Assembly: GCA_031255115.1 (NCBI GenBank)
Contig: JAIRTD010000059.1
Span: 1 to 6,527 of the forward strand
DNA from: Spirochaetaceae bacterium
GTDB taxonomy: Bacteria > Spirochaetota > Spirochaetia > Treponematales > Breznakiellaceae
Length of the DNA: 6,527 bases
Direction: 5' to 3'
Shown here: piece by piece, positions 1-5,735 of the stretch
Numbering within the stretch: the first letter of the stretch is position 1
Layout: every line of letters begins with the position of its first letter
Position numbers and translations under genes: made by a program
The notes under the pieces: model-generated
Told to the model about the DNA's origin: nothing
The model's input: the letters and a program-made list of their open reading frames with translations, nothing else
Database searches by the model: none

Positions 1-272
1 AGACCCGAAAGTCCGTACCTGCCCCATTCAGTGGCCGAAGGCCAGGGGACGGTTTGGGAGCTTCCCGAATAGTTGCGTTCCGGGGCCGTGCTTGTTCCGC
101 CGCCCCCGCCACCTGAACCGCTTCCACCCGAAGCGCCGTTGCCTGAACGGAAAAGGCCCGAAACGCCATCCCGTACGCCTTCACGGGCGCCGCTTTTTAC
201 GGAACTGCACCCTGCCACAACAATCACCGCCACACCGCATAGTATGGCAAGTATTCCTGCTGTCTTTTTCAT
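1..272 (-). CDS. Lipoprotein, N-terminal part (runs off the left edge)
   Basis: The reading frame opens at ATG 272-270 and stays open to base 1, giving 90 residues and no stop, so the gene is cut by the window edge. Residues 1-22 form a lipoprotein signal: a Lys-Lys start, a hydrophobic core, and the lipobox V19-A20-G21-C22. The mature protein should be anchored in a membrane by lipidated Cys22. Next come a short charged stretch (25-42) and a flexible Gly/Ser/Thr linker (about 43-61, with five glycines in a row). A Trp- and Tyr-containing region (W76, W82, Y85) then probably begins the folded domain, which lies outside the window. A good AAGGAG ribosome binding site at 280-285 supports the start. 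The RHH-type gene on the same strand ends 64 bp upstream, so cotranscription is possible. The function of the missing domain cannot be told. Confidence in a lipoprotein gene is high. Confidence 0.82.
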   Translation of the reverse strand, partial: MKKTAGILAILCGVAVIVVAGCSSVKSGAREGVRDGVSGLFRSGNGASGGSGSGGGGGGTSTAPERNYSGSSQTVPWPSATEWGRYGLSG

Positions 273-279
273 CTATAAA

Positions 280-285
280 CTCCTT
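280..285 (-). promoter_or_regulatory. Ribosome binding site of the left-edge lipoprotein
   Basis: AAGGAG read on the minus strand, 7 nt before the ATG at 272. It fixes the start of a gene that has no visible stop. Confidence 0.75.
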
Positions 286-292
286 ATTATTG

Positions 293-308
293 AGCCGCGT
301 AAGCGGCT
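293..308 (+). terminator. Hairpin with GTAA loop and T tail; possible terminator reading rightward
   Basis: A perfect 6-bp inverted repeat, AGCCGC and GCGGCT, encloses GTAA. As plus-strand RNA this would be a GNRA-type tetraloop. It is followed by four T residues (309-312), so the terminator polarity is rightward. No plus-strand gene ends here. Both neighbouring genes are on the minus strand, where the hairpin lies between the RHH gene and the lipoprotein start and has no T tail. It may instead act as an intercistronic hairpin. The stem is short, so the call is weak. Confidence 0.35.
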
Positions 309-336
309 TTTTAAACTGACATGGTTTATGCTTTTT

Positions 337-513
337 TCATTCGTTCTGTATTGCGGCGTCTGTCCCGGCGGCCTGCTCCGCCAGATAGGTTTCCAGCCCC
401 CGGCGGACAAGTTCTTCGGACGCCTGTTCCACATCAATGTTTTGACGGGCTGCCAGGGTTTGAATCTGTTCCCTGACCCCTTTGCGGACATTGATTTCCA
501 TAGAGTCCTTCAA
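337..513 (-). CDS. Small ribbon-helix-helix-type protein (divergent pair, left member)
   Basis: A 58-residue protein if translation begins at TTG 513-511. The predicted fold order is a short beta strand (about residues 5-9, sequence MEINV), an amphipathic helix (about 11-25) and a second amphipathic helix (about 27-45), then a polar tail. This strand-helix-helix order and size fit the Arc/CopG/MetJ class of dimeric DNA-binding proteins, but I see no family-specific motif, so the assignment is by pattern only. The start is uncertain. AAGGAG at 523-528 is 9 nt from TTG 513. ATG 534 lies upstream of that site and so could only be used leaderless, from the promoter ending at 542. ATG 501 also has a weak AAGGA. 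All three keep the strand-helix-helix core. It is divergent from the RHH gene at 630 and upstream of the left-edge lipoprotein gene. No toxin gene is visible beside it. It may repress its own promoter. Confidence 0.62.
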   Translation of the reverse strand: MKDSMEINVRKGVREQIQTLAARQNIDVEQASEELVRRGLETYLAEQAAGTDAAIQNE

Positions 514-522
514 ACAAATTCT

Positions 523-528
523 CTCCTT
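523..528 (-). promoter_or_regulatory. Ribosome binding site that argues for the TTG start at 513
   Basis: AAGGAG on the minus strand lies inside the longest open frame, just after its first ATG (534) and 9 nt before the in-frame TTG at 513. Its position disfavours the ATG at 534 unless the mRNA is leaderless. Confidence 0.5.
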
Positions 529-541
529 TTTCATATAATTT

Positions 542-570
542 ATATTAGACTACACTTGTAGCCATGTCAA
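542..570 (-). promoter_or_regulatory. Sigma-70-like promoter for the left RHH gene
   Basis: Read on the minus strand, a perfect -35 TTGACA (570-565) is followed by a spacer of exactly 17 bp and a -10 TAATAT (547-542, 4 of 6 consensus). The predicted start of transcription is near 535, just ahead of the gene. The spacer contains the inverted repeat at 550-561. The promoter of the right-hand orphan gene offers the same hexamers and spacing. Confidence 0.65.
550..561. promoter_or_regulatory. Operator candidate: inverted repeat inside the promoter spacer
   Basis: CTACA-CT-TGTAG is a perfect 5-bp inverted repeat with a 2-bp centre. It lies wholly between the -35 and -10 hexamers of the leftward promoter. 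RHH dimers typically bind such short symmetric sites at their own promoters, so autorepression by one of the two flanking RHH proteins is a reasonable inference. No second copy was found in this intergenic region. Confidence 0.4.
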
Positions 571-616
571 TCATCTTCAATATTATTCTCCGCCTCTGTT
601 GTTTGTCCCCCCTTTG

Positions 617-625
617 TGGTACAAT
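617..625 (+). promoter_or_regulatory. Extended -10 promoter element for the right RHH gene
   Basis: TGG-TACAAT fits the extended -10 form (TGN followed by a -10 hexamer with 5 of 6 consensus bases). I see no good -35, which extended -10 promoters can lack. The hexamer ends 4 bp before ATG 630, so transcripts would have essentially no leader. Confidence 0.45.
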
Positions 626-629
626 CAAA

Positions 630-869
630 ATGGAACAAGGAACCATGCCCAGACGAAAAGATGAATCCGGCAACACCGAAACTCTCAGGGTTCGCATCTC
701 CCCCGAATTGAAGCGGCTCTGTAACGAAGCCCGCCTGGCCGGAGCGCACCAGCGCATGGCCGAATCTTCATTTGTCGGGTATTTAATCGAGATTGGTCTC
801 AAAAAATACCGGAACACCATCCTCCCGCTGGAACAAGGCCAGGAAACCGAAGGGCCTGAAAACCCGTAA
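630..869 (+). CDS. Small ribbon-helix-helix-type DNA-binding protein (divergent pair, right member)
   Basis: A 79-residue protein from ATG 630, or 74 residues from the in-frame ATG 645. A basic N-terminus (PRRKD) precedes a beta strand with alternating residues (TETLRVRI), a helix that begins at SPELKRL, a loop of about eight residues, a second helix (about 44-60, from AESSFVGYLIEIGL) and an acidic tail. This is the ribbon-helix-helix plan of small transcription factors and antitoxins. The strand residues Thr-Leu-Arg-Arg would face the DNA. Start choice is open. ATG 630 has no ribosome binding site but fits a leaderless mRNA from the -10 at 620-625. ATG 645 has AAGGAA only 2 nt away, which is too close for normal use. 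An earlier ATG at 564 lies upstream of that promoter and adds a hydrophobic stretch unlike RHH proteins. The target is unknown, and no toxin partner is visible. Confidence 0.68.
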   Translation: MEQGTMPRRKDESGNTETLRVRISPELKRLCNEARLAGAHQRMAESSFVGYLIEIGLKKYRNTILPLEQGQETEGPENP

Positions 870-949
870 AACAGCCTGTCTCCCGGGCCGAATGATTATT
901 ATCATCCCTGGACCAGGAAAAATGCACCCTCGAAATTTAAGGGGTCCGG

Positions 950-969
950 CAAAAAAGAGCGATTTTTTG
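950..969. repeat. AT-rich inverted repeat between the RHH gene and the transglutaminase-like gene
   Basis: A perfect 7-bp inverted repeat, CAAAAAA and TTTTTTG, with a 6-nt loop. It lies 81 bp after the RHH stop at 869. In RNA the stem would be weak and A-U only apart from one pair, but it ends in a T run, so a weak terminator on either strand is possible. No GC-rich terminator is seen in the 870-1063 gap. Confidence 0.3.
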
Positions 970-1028
970 TAAAAATTTAGCTATTCCGATTCAAATTGAA
1001 CGCTGTCGCTTCATCGTTTTCCTGTCTC

Positions 1029-1057
1029 TGGAAACTGGCGGCTATATTTGGTACATT
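1029..1057 (+). promoter_or_regulatory. Promoter abutting the transglutaminase-like gene (leaderless type)
   Basis: A -35 TGGAAA (1029-1034, 4 of 6), a 17-bp spacer and an extended -10 TGG-TACATT (1049-1057, hexamer 4 of 6). The hexamer ends 6 bp before ATG 1064, so the predicted first transcribed base is the A of the ATG. No Shine-Dalgarno sequence precedes this ATG, which agrees with a leaderless mRNA. Confidence 0.5.
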
Positions 1058-1063
1058 GGTCCC

Positions 1064-2536
1064 ATGCGCCGCCTTTCCGGGTATTTTTTTGCCGTTGTAT
1101 TTTTCGCCATCTTCTTCCCGCAAAAAATCACGGCCCAGGAAGCCCGGCAATCCCCCGCGCCGAGGCTGGAAGCGGACAGCAGGGCCTATATGTACAGCGA
1201 AAAACTCAATGTCCCCCTGCCCCGCTGGCAGGACGTGCTTGACGCGGCGCTTTGGGCATCAGGCTGGGACGGCAGCGGGGAAAGCCGCAACTTCATTATA
1301 GAAGGAACCGAGGCGCTTCTTGCGGACCGGAATCTTCCTTCAAATTTGAAGGACCGGGGCGAGTATATTCTTGAATTTATGCACCGCCGTTTTTTGCGGA
1401 ATTATGCTGAAAGGCAGACCAGGCTCGATGTCCTTGCCGGTAATGGCAGGTTCAACTGTGTGTCCTCGGCGGTACTCTATGTGGTACTTGCCAGGGCGGC
1501 GGCGCTTGAACTCCGTGGGGTCATCACCAGGGACCACGCCTTTATCACCCTTGATGTGGGGAATGAGCTTATCGACATAGAGACAACCAATTCCTTTGGT
1601 TTTGATCCGGGGCGTAAAAGGGAATTCCATGACCGCTTTGGCAGAACCACCGGCTTTGCCTATGTCCCTGCCCGTAATTACCGGGAACGGAACGATCTTT
1701 CAATATTGGAACTGGTGTCGGTTATTCTTTCCAACCGCATTGCCGAAGCCGAGCTTGCGGGCCGCTTTTATGAGGGCCCCGGTCTTGCCCTTGACCGCGC
1801 CGCCCTGCTTTCCCGCCGGGAATGTCCGCTTGATTCGCCTTTTTTTGCTGACCCCGAACAGGACCTCAAAACCCGCCTCTTAAATTACGGCGCCCGTCTC
1901 GTTCAACAGGGCCGGGAAGCGGAGGCCCTTGCCTGGGTGGACGCGGCGTCTCATCTGGCGCCTGATCCGGGCCCCTGGAGAGAATTTACCTTTGCCAGCC
2001 TCAACAACCTCCTCGTAAAAACATTGCGCACCGGAAAGGCCGCTGAGGCCCGGAGCCTGCTTGACCATAACCGCCGCCGCCTTAACGACGAAGACTTTGC
2101 GAGGCTCGACCTCCTTGTCCGCGACGCCGAAATGGTTGAACTCAGCGCCGCTTTTAAAGGCGGCCCGGAAGAAACCGAGACGATCCTTAACGCCCTTGCC
2201 GTTTCGGGCCTCGAACCCGCGCGGCTTATTGAGCTAAGGGAATTTGTGCTGCTCACCGAAGGAAACCGCATCGCCTCCGCCCAGGGCTGGCCCGATGCCA
2301 TACACTGGCTGGAACAAGCCCTTGAACGCTTCGGGCCAAGCGGCCGGATTTCCGGCGCCTTGCGGGTATACCGCTCCAACCGCGCCGCGGAACTCCACAA
2401 CGGCTTTGCCGATTTATACAATGCCAAAGACTACGCCGCGGCGCAGGAATGGATACAAAGAGCCCTGACCGAATTTCCTGACAACAGACAACTTGCCACA
2501 GACCGCGACCTTGTTGAACGGGCCCTGCAACGCTAG
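1064..2536 (+). CDS. Exported transglutaminase-like protein with C-terminal TPR-like repeats
   Basis: A 490-residue protein. Residues 1-24 are a signal peptide (Arg-Arg start, Phe/Val-rich core, probable cleavage after ITA24), so it should act in the cell envelope. Residues about 100-185 look like a transglutaminase/papain-fold core: Cys132 at the start of a helix (FNCVSSAV), His158 (RDHAFI) and Asp171 or Glu173 (IDIETT), in the order and spacing of the Cys-His-Asp triad. The following GFDPG motif is also typical of such proteins. Residues about 265-490 are mostly helical, with TPR-like pairs (for example 275-298 and 446-472). Bacterial members can be proteases, amidases or inactive binding modules, so the reaction is unknown. 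The start is supported by the signal peptide and the abutting promoter rather than by a ribosome binding site. It stands alone: 121 bp with its own promoter candidate separate it from the importer operon. The fold is fairly sure, the function is not. Confidence 0.78.
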   Translation: MRRLSGYFFAVVFFAIFFPQKITAQEARQSPAPRLEADSRAYMYSEKLNVPLPRWQDVLDAALWASGWDGSGESRNFIIEGTEALLADRNLPSNLKDRGEYILEFMHRRFLRNYAERQTRLDVLAGNGRFNCVSSAVLYVVLARAAALELRGVITRDHAFITLDVGNELIDIETTNSFGFDPGRKREFHDRFGRTTGFAYVPARNYRERNDLSILELVSVILSNRIAEAELAGRFYEGPGLALDRAALLSRRECPLDSPFFADPEQDLKTRLLNYGARLVQQGREAEALAWVDAASHLAPDPGPWREFTFASLNNLLVKTLRTGKAAEARSLLDHNRRRLNDEDFARLDLLVRDAEMVELSAAFKGGPEETETILNALAVSGLEPARLIELREFVLLTEGNRIASAQGWPDAIHWLEQALERFGPSGRISGALRVYRSNRAAELHNGFADLYNAKDYAAAQEWIQRALTEFPDNRQLATDRDLVERALQR

Positions 2537-2563
2537 TGCCCCAAAAATACCACCTCCAGGCCC

Positions 2564-2592
2564 TTGTATAAATTTGCATTTCTTTGTATATT
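2564..2592 (+). promoter_or_regulatory. Weak promoter candidate for the ABC importer operon, with a direct repeat
   Basis: TTGTAT (2564-2569, 3 of 6), 17 bp, TATATT (2587-2592, 5 of 6) lies in the AT-rich gap before the ATPase gene. TTGTATA occurs twice, at 2564-2570 and 2584-2590, exactly 20 bp apart, about two helical turns. The repeat could be a regulator site or simply an effect of AT-rich sequence. Confidence 0.35.
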
Positions 2593-2646
2593 TATTCAAT
2601 TAAAATTTGAAGCGCTCCCGGAATCCAGTGTGTAGTTTTTATGGGC

Positions 2647-2651
2647 GGAGG
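2647..2651 (+). promoter_or_regulatory. Ribosome binding site that sets the GTG start of the ATPase gene
   Basis: GGAGG, 6 nt before GTG 2658. The longest open frame starts 51 bp earlier at a TTG with no ribosome binding site, and its extra residues have no counterpart in this ATPase family. Confidence 0.7.
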
Positions 2652-2657
2652 TTGGTA

Positions 2658-3380
2658 GTGATTCGGCTGAACGGGGTTTACAAGAGCTTTGGGCCGCTTG
2701 AGGTATTACAGAATATTCATCTCCATGTAAGCGAAGGGGAAAAACTTGCCATTATCGGGCCTTCCGGGTCGGGCAAGAGTACCCTGATCCGTTGTATGAA
2801 TGCCCTGGAGGAACCAAGCCGGGGGGAGGTATACCTCAATGGCGAGTTGCTCATGCACAAGAACCGGGCCATGATGGTGAGGACCTATTGCGCCATGGTG
2901 TTTCAGCAGTTCAATCTCTATCCCCACATGACGGTGCTTCAAAATATTACCCTGGCTCCCATCAAGCTGCAAAAAAAGAGCCGCGCTGACGCGGAGGAAC
3001 TTGCCTACCACTATCTTGATGTGGTGGGGCTTAGGGACAAGGCAAGGGCCTACCCGGATATGCTTTCGGGCGGGCAGCAGCAGCGCATTGCCATTGCCCG
3101 GGCACTGGCGACCAGGCGGAAGATTCTGCTTTTTGACGAGCCGACTTCGGCGCTGGACCCGGAGATGGTGCAGGAAGTGCTGGACGTGATTATCCGGCTT
3201 TCCCAGGAATCAATTACCATGGTGGTAGTTACCCACGAGATGGGTTTTGCCCGCCAGGTTGCCGACAGGGTGATCTTTATGGATAACGGGGTTTTTGTCG
3301 AAGAAGGCCCCCCTGCGGAATTTTTTGAACATCCAAAAAATGAACGCACCAGTGCGTTTTTAAGTAAAATCTTACGTTAA
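2658..3380 (+). CDS. Polar amino acid ABC transporter ATPase (GlnQ/PebC type)
   Basis: A 240-residue cytoplasmic ATPase that would dimerise under the two permeases and power import. All core motifs are intact: Walker [10 protein letters not shown] (34-42), Q-loop glutamine in FQQFN (about 83), ABC signature LSGGQQQR (136-143), Walker B ILLFDEP with the catalytic Glu (156-162), D-loop SALDP (164-168) and switch His193 in [12 protein letters not shown] and the [12 protein letters not shown] stretch are typical of the polar amino acid uptake group, whose usual length is 240-255. The GTG start at 2658 is chosen because GGAGG sits 6 nt upstream and the protein then begins at the expected first strand ([12 protein letters not shown]). 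First gene of a four-gene operon: the binding-protein gene begins 15 bp after its stop. The family is certain, while the substrate is inferred from the binding protein. Confidence 0.95.
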   Translation: MIRLNGVYKSFGPLEVLQNIHLHVSEGEKLAIIGPSGSGKSTLIRCMNALEEPSRGEVYLNGELLMHKNRAMMVRTYCAMVFQQFNLYPHMTVLQNITLAPIKLQKKSRADAEELAYHYLDVVGLRDKARAYPDMLSGGQQQRIAIARALATRRKILLFDEPTSALDPEMVQEVLDVIIRLSQESITMVVVTHEMGFARQVADRVIFMDNGVFVEEGPPAEFFEHPKNERTSAFLSKILR

Positions 3381-3383
3381 ATC

Positions 3384-3389
3384 AGGAGG
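3384..3389 (+). promoter_or_regulatory. Ribosome binding site choosing between two adjacent ATGs
   Basis: AGGAGG precedes two consecutive ATG codons. The first (3393) is 3 nt away, too close for efficient use. The second (3396) is 6 nt away, so it is preferred. Confidence 0.7.
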
Positions 3390-3395
3390 AAAATG

Positions 3396-4187
3396 ATGAA
3401 AGTAAAGAGAATTGGTATTGCCGCGCTGGCGCTTCTTGCGGCCCTTGCCTGTGTGGGGTGTTCAAAAAACCAGGCGGGCGGAGGCGGGGCTTTGGACGCC
3501 ATACGCAAGAACGGCGTACTCAAGGTAGGGGTCAAATCGGATGTTCCCAAATTTGGCCTTCTTAATACTTCTACCAACCAGTACGAAGGTATGGAAATCG
3601 AACTGGCCGAACTTATCGCCAAAGACATTTTGGGCGAAGGCGGCAAGGTTGAATTTACCGCCGTAACCGCCAAGACCAGGGGGCCCCTCATTGATAACGG
3701 CGAACTGGATCTTATTGTCGCTACCTATACCATCACCGAAGAACGAAAACTTTCCTATAATTTCAGCACGCCGTATTATACCGACGCGGTGGGCATGCTG
3801 GTAAAAAGGGCTTCGGGCATAGCCAGCGTTGCTGATCTTAACAACAAAACCATAGGCGTTGCCCAGTCCGCCACAAGCCGCGACGCCATCAGCGCGGCGG
3901 CTTCGGCAGCGGGGGCCCAGGTCAGCTTCCTCGAATTCGCCACCTATCCTGAAATCAAGGCCGCCCTTGATTCAGGCAGGGTTGACGTGTTTTCGGTAGA
4001 TGGTTCCATACTGGCAGGGTATCTTGACGCTACTACGACCATACTGCCAGACCGTTTTTCTCCCCAGGAATATGGAGCCGCGTCAAAGCTTTCCAACAAG
4101 GATCTGGCTGACCATGTTGACGGCCTGATACAAAAATGGCTTTCCGACGGAACCATCGATAATCTGATCAAAAAATACGCACTGTAG
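3396..4187 (+). CDS. peb1A: PEB1-like aspartate/glutamate-binding lipoprotein of an ABC importer
   Basis: A 263-residue periplasmic-type binding protein (264 if the adjacent ATG 3393 is used). The N-terminus is a signal sequence with cysteines at 19 and 22. CVGC (Cys22) is the likelier lipid site, although Cys at -3 is unusual, and ALAC (Cys19) is the alternative. The mature part has the two-lobed family 3 pattern. From memory it matches Campylobacter PEB1a closely, with shared blocks VGVK-DVP, AKTRGPL-DNG, TYTIT-ERK, YNFS-PYY-DA, IGVAQ-AT, IKAALD--RVD-FSVD-SIL-GY and ILPD-F-PQ-YG. The arginines of AKTR (94) and EERK (117) and the Asp of FSVD (about 202) sit where ligand contacts are expected. 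PEB1a binds aspartate and glutamate, so these are the likely ligands, though glutamine is not excluded. The order ATPase, binding protein, permease, permease also matches the Campylobacter locus. Confidence 0.9.
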   Translation: MKVKRIGIAALALLAALACVGCSKNQAGGGGALDAIRKNGVLKVGVKSDVPKFGLLNTSTNQYEGMEIELAELIAKDILGEGGKVEFTAVTAKTRGPLIDNGELDLIVATYTITEERKLSYNFSTPYYTDAVGMLVKRASGIASVADLNNKTIGVAQSATSRDAISAAASAAGAQVSFLEFATYPEIKAALDSGRVDVFSVDGSILAGYLDATTTILPDRFSPQEYGAASKLSNKDLADHVDGLIQKWLSDGTIDNLIKKYAL

Positions 4188-4205
4188 GTCCGGGGCATAA
4201 CGGGT

Positions 4206-4943
4206 ATGGAGTGGGACGCGATACTAAACAGGGGGCCTTTTGCCCTGTGGCGCTGGCAGCGGCTGTGGAAGGACTCTTCCCTCTTTGCCGAGGGTCTTTT
4301 GATTACGCTGCTGGTGGCTGTCCTCGCCCTGCTCCTTGCCCTTGGCCTGGGCATAATCTTTGGCCTTTTTTCAACGTCCCGTTTTAAGGCCCTCAGGGTC
4401 GTATCCCGCTGTTATGTGGAATTCTTTCAGAATACACCCCTGGTGATACAGATTTTCTTTTTGTACAATGCCCTGCCCTACGCCGGTATCATGATGAACG
4501 TAATTCATATTGGCATTATCGGCGTGGGCGTCTATCACGGCGCCTATGTTTCGGAGGTGGTGCGGGCCGGTATCAGTTCCATACCCAGGGGGCAGTTGGA
4601 CGCGGCGCGCTCCCAGGGTTTTTCGTACTTACAGGCCATGTGGTATGTGATACTGCCCCAGACCATAAAAATCATACTGCCTCCCATGGCAAACCAGGCG
4701 GTAAACCTCATCAAGAACACCTCGGTGCTGGCCCTCATCGCCGGAGGCGACCTCATGTACCGGGCCGATTCCTGGGCTTCCAACGGAACCTTGAGTTATG
4801 GGCCCGCCTATGTGGTTACCGGGGCCTTGTATTTTCTCCTTTGTTTCCCCCTGGTAAGCTGGGCCCGGCGTTACGAAGAAGCCCTAAAAGCCCGTGGCGG
4901 GCGGCCCCTGGCCGTCAAACAGAAAAAAAGGAGTGCGCTCTGA
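4206..4943 (+). CDS. Amino acid ABC transporter permease, first subunit
   Basis: A 245-residue inner-membrane protein of the HisM/GlnP type. After an amphipathic N-terminus (1-27), a first membrane helix (about 29-54) precedes the family motif VEFFQNTPLVIQIFF (71-85). Further helices follow at about 97-119, 145-160 and 200-220. The EAA loop that docks on the ATPase is at about 117-140 (EVVRAGISSIPRG, then AARSQGFS). KNTSVLAL (170-177) is another typical stretch. The C-terminus is very basic (RGGRPLAVKQKKR). The start ATG is 18 bp after the binding-protein stop and has only a poor G-rich site upstream, so translation may be coupled. Its stop overlaps the next gene's start. It would pair with the second permease as a heterodimeric channel. 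Confidence 0.93.
   Translation: MEWDAILNRGPFALWRWQRLWKDSSLFAEGLLITLLVAVLALLLALGLGIIFGLFSTSRFKALRVVSRCYVEFFQNTPLVIQIFFLYNALPYAGIMMNVIHIGIIGVGVYHGAYVSEVVRAGISSIPRGQLDAARSQGFSYLQAMWYVILPQTIKIILPPMANQAVNLIKNTSVLALIAGGDLMYRADSWASNGTLSYGPAYVVTGALYFLLCFPLVSWARRYEEALKARGGRPLAVKQKKRSAL
4928..4933 (+). promoter_or_regulatory. Ribosome binding site of the second permease, inside the first permease gene
   Basis: AAGGAG, 9 nt before ATG 4943, and inside the last codons of the preceding gene. It sets the start at 4943 and makes translational coupling likely, since stop and start share a base in TGATG. Confidence 0.7.
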
Positions 4944-5638
4944 TGGTCCGGGTACTTGCCGATATTTTTACCTTTGACAATACCCGCTATCTTTTTTCCG
5001 GGCTCTTCAACACCCTCTTGATTGCCGTGATGACCGTTCTTGTCAGCATTGTGTTCGGCACGGTTCTTGCCCTCTGCAGGAACTATCACAAGGGCATACT
5101 TGGAAAAATCGCCTCGGTGTACACCGAAGTATTTCGCAATACGCCCCTCCTTCTGTGGATACTGGTCTGCGTGTTCCTCGTCCACTTTGGCCGCTCCATG
5201 ACGCGGGGAGCCCTGGCCCTGATACTCTATACCTCATCGGTCATTGCCGAAATCATACGGGGCGGCCTCAACTCCATTCACTTTGGCCAGTTCGAAGCCG
5301 CAAGATCCCAGGGCTTTAACTTTTTTCAGACCCTCGTCTACATAGTCCTGCCCCAGTGCTTCAGGCGGGTGATACCCTCGCTTTTAAGCCAGGTAATAAC
5401 CACGGTAAAAGACACATCTTTTCTTGCCCAGTTTGCCATAGCCGAATTTTTCTACAATTCAAAAAACCTCATGAGCAGTCTTCCACAAAAAATAACCCTT
5501 ACTACCACTCATATCTTTGTCATCTTTGGCTTTATCGCCCTCATGTATTTTATCATCAATTTTTCCCTGTCCTGCCTGGTCCGCCGCCTGGCAAGTCCCA
5601 GCCAAAAGCTCCATATTCACGATATAAGCGGCGATTAA
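4943..5638 (+). CDS. Amino acid ABC transporter permease, second subunit
   Basis: A 231-residue membrane protein of the same family as its neighbour but clearly diverged, as in systems with two unlike permeases. The first helix (about 18-44) is followed by the motif TEVFRNTPLLLWIL (61-74). Helices continue at about 70-83, 88-105, 130-147 and 190-212. The EAA loop is at about 103-125 (EIIRGGLNSI, then AARSQGFN). VKDTSFLAQFAI (155-166) replaces the more common KNTSL block. The frame extends upstream to 4640 without a stop, but that part is out of frame over the first permease and reads as non-membrane sequence. ATG 4943 has a good ribosome binding site and overlaps the previous stop by one base. 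This is the last gene of the importer operon. No clear terminator follows. Confidence 0.93.
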   Translation: MVRVLADIFTFDNTRYLFSGLFNTLLIAVMTVLVSIVFGTVLALCRNYHKGILGKIASVYTEVFRNTPLLLWILVCVFLVHFGRSMTRGALALILYTSSVIAEIIRGGLNSIHFGQFEAARSQGFNFFQTLVYIVLPQCFRRVIPSLLSQVITTVKDTSFLAQFAIAEFFYNSKNLMSSLPQKITLTTTHIFVIFGFIALMYFIINFSLSCLVRRLASPSQKLHIHDISGD

Positions 5639-5735
5639 AAAGACCGCCACAGGTTTGTTGAAAAAGTTGCGCGTTGCACTGTTTTTGCCGCCATACGCGG
5701 AGTAAAATAATTATCTGTTTGCAAGAAATGCCCTT
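5639..5735. other. Junction between the importer operon and the AT-rich segment
   Basis: The 97 bp between two convergent genes hold no convincing GC-rich terminator for either. Visible elements are a tandem seven-base near-repeat (GTTGCGC then GTTGCAC, 5666-5679) followed by a T run, and a weak four-base inverted repeat CCGC/GCGG at about 5690-5702. From about 5703 onward the composition becomes strongly AT-rich, so the segment boundary lies here. Confidence 0.4.

Noticed and set aside
73..561. Plus-strand open frame of 162 codons with a proline-rich start
   Set aside because: It is antisense to the lipoprotein and the left RHH gene. The proline run is only the complement of the lipoprotein's glycine-rich linker, and no ribosome binding site supports it.
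337..869. Toxin-antitoxin module
   Set aside because: Both small proteins look like DNA-binding RHH types. No toxin-like partner is adjacent or overlapping.
906..915. Ten-base match CCCTGGACCA shared with 6348-6357, as a possible dispersed repeat
   Set aside because: The flanking bases do not match, and a ten-base match alone is compatible with chance in this length of sequence.
1951..2427. Minus-strand open frame of 158 codons inside the transglutaminase-like gene
   Set aside because: Arg/Ser-rich shadow of a GC-rich gene with no motif or ribosome binding site. The plus-strand protein has a signal peptide and coherent domains.
2607..2657. Longer ATPase start at TTG 2607
   Set aside because: No ribosome binding site, extra residues absent from the family, and a strong GGAGG before GTG 2658.
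4640..4942. Upstream extension of the second permease frame
   Set aside because: It overlaps the first permease out of frame and has no membrane-protein character. ATG 4943 has the ribosome binding site.
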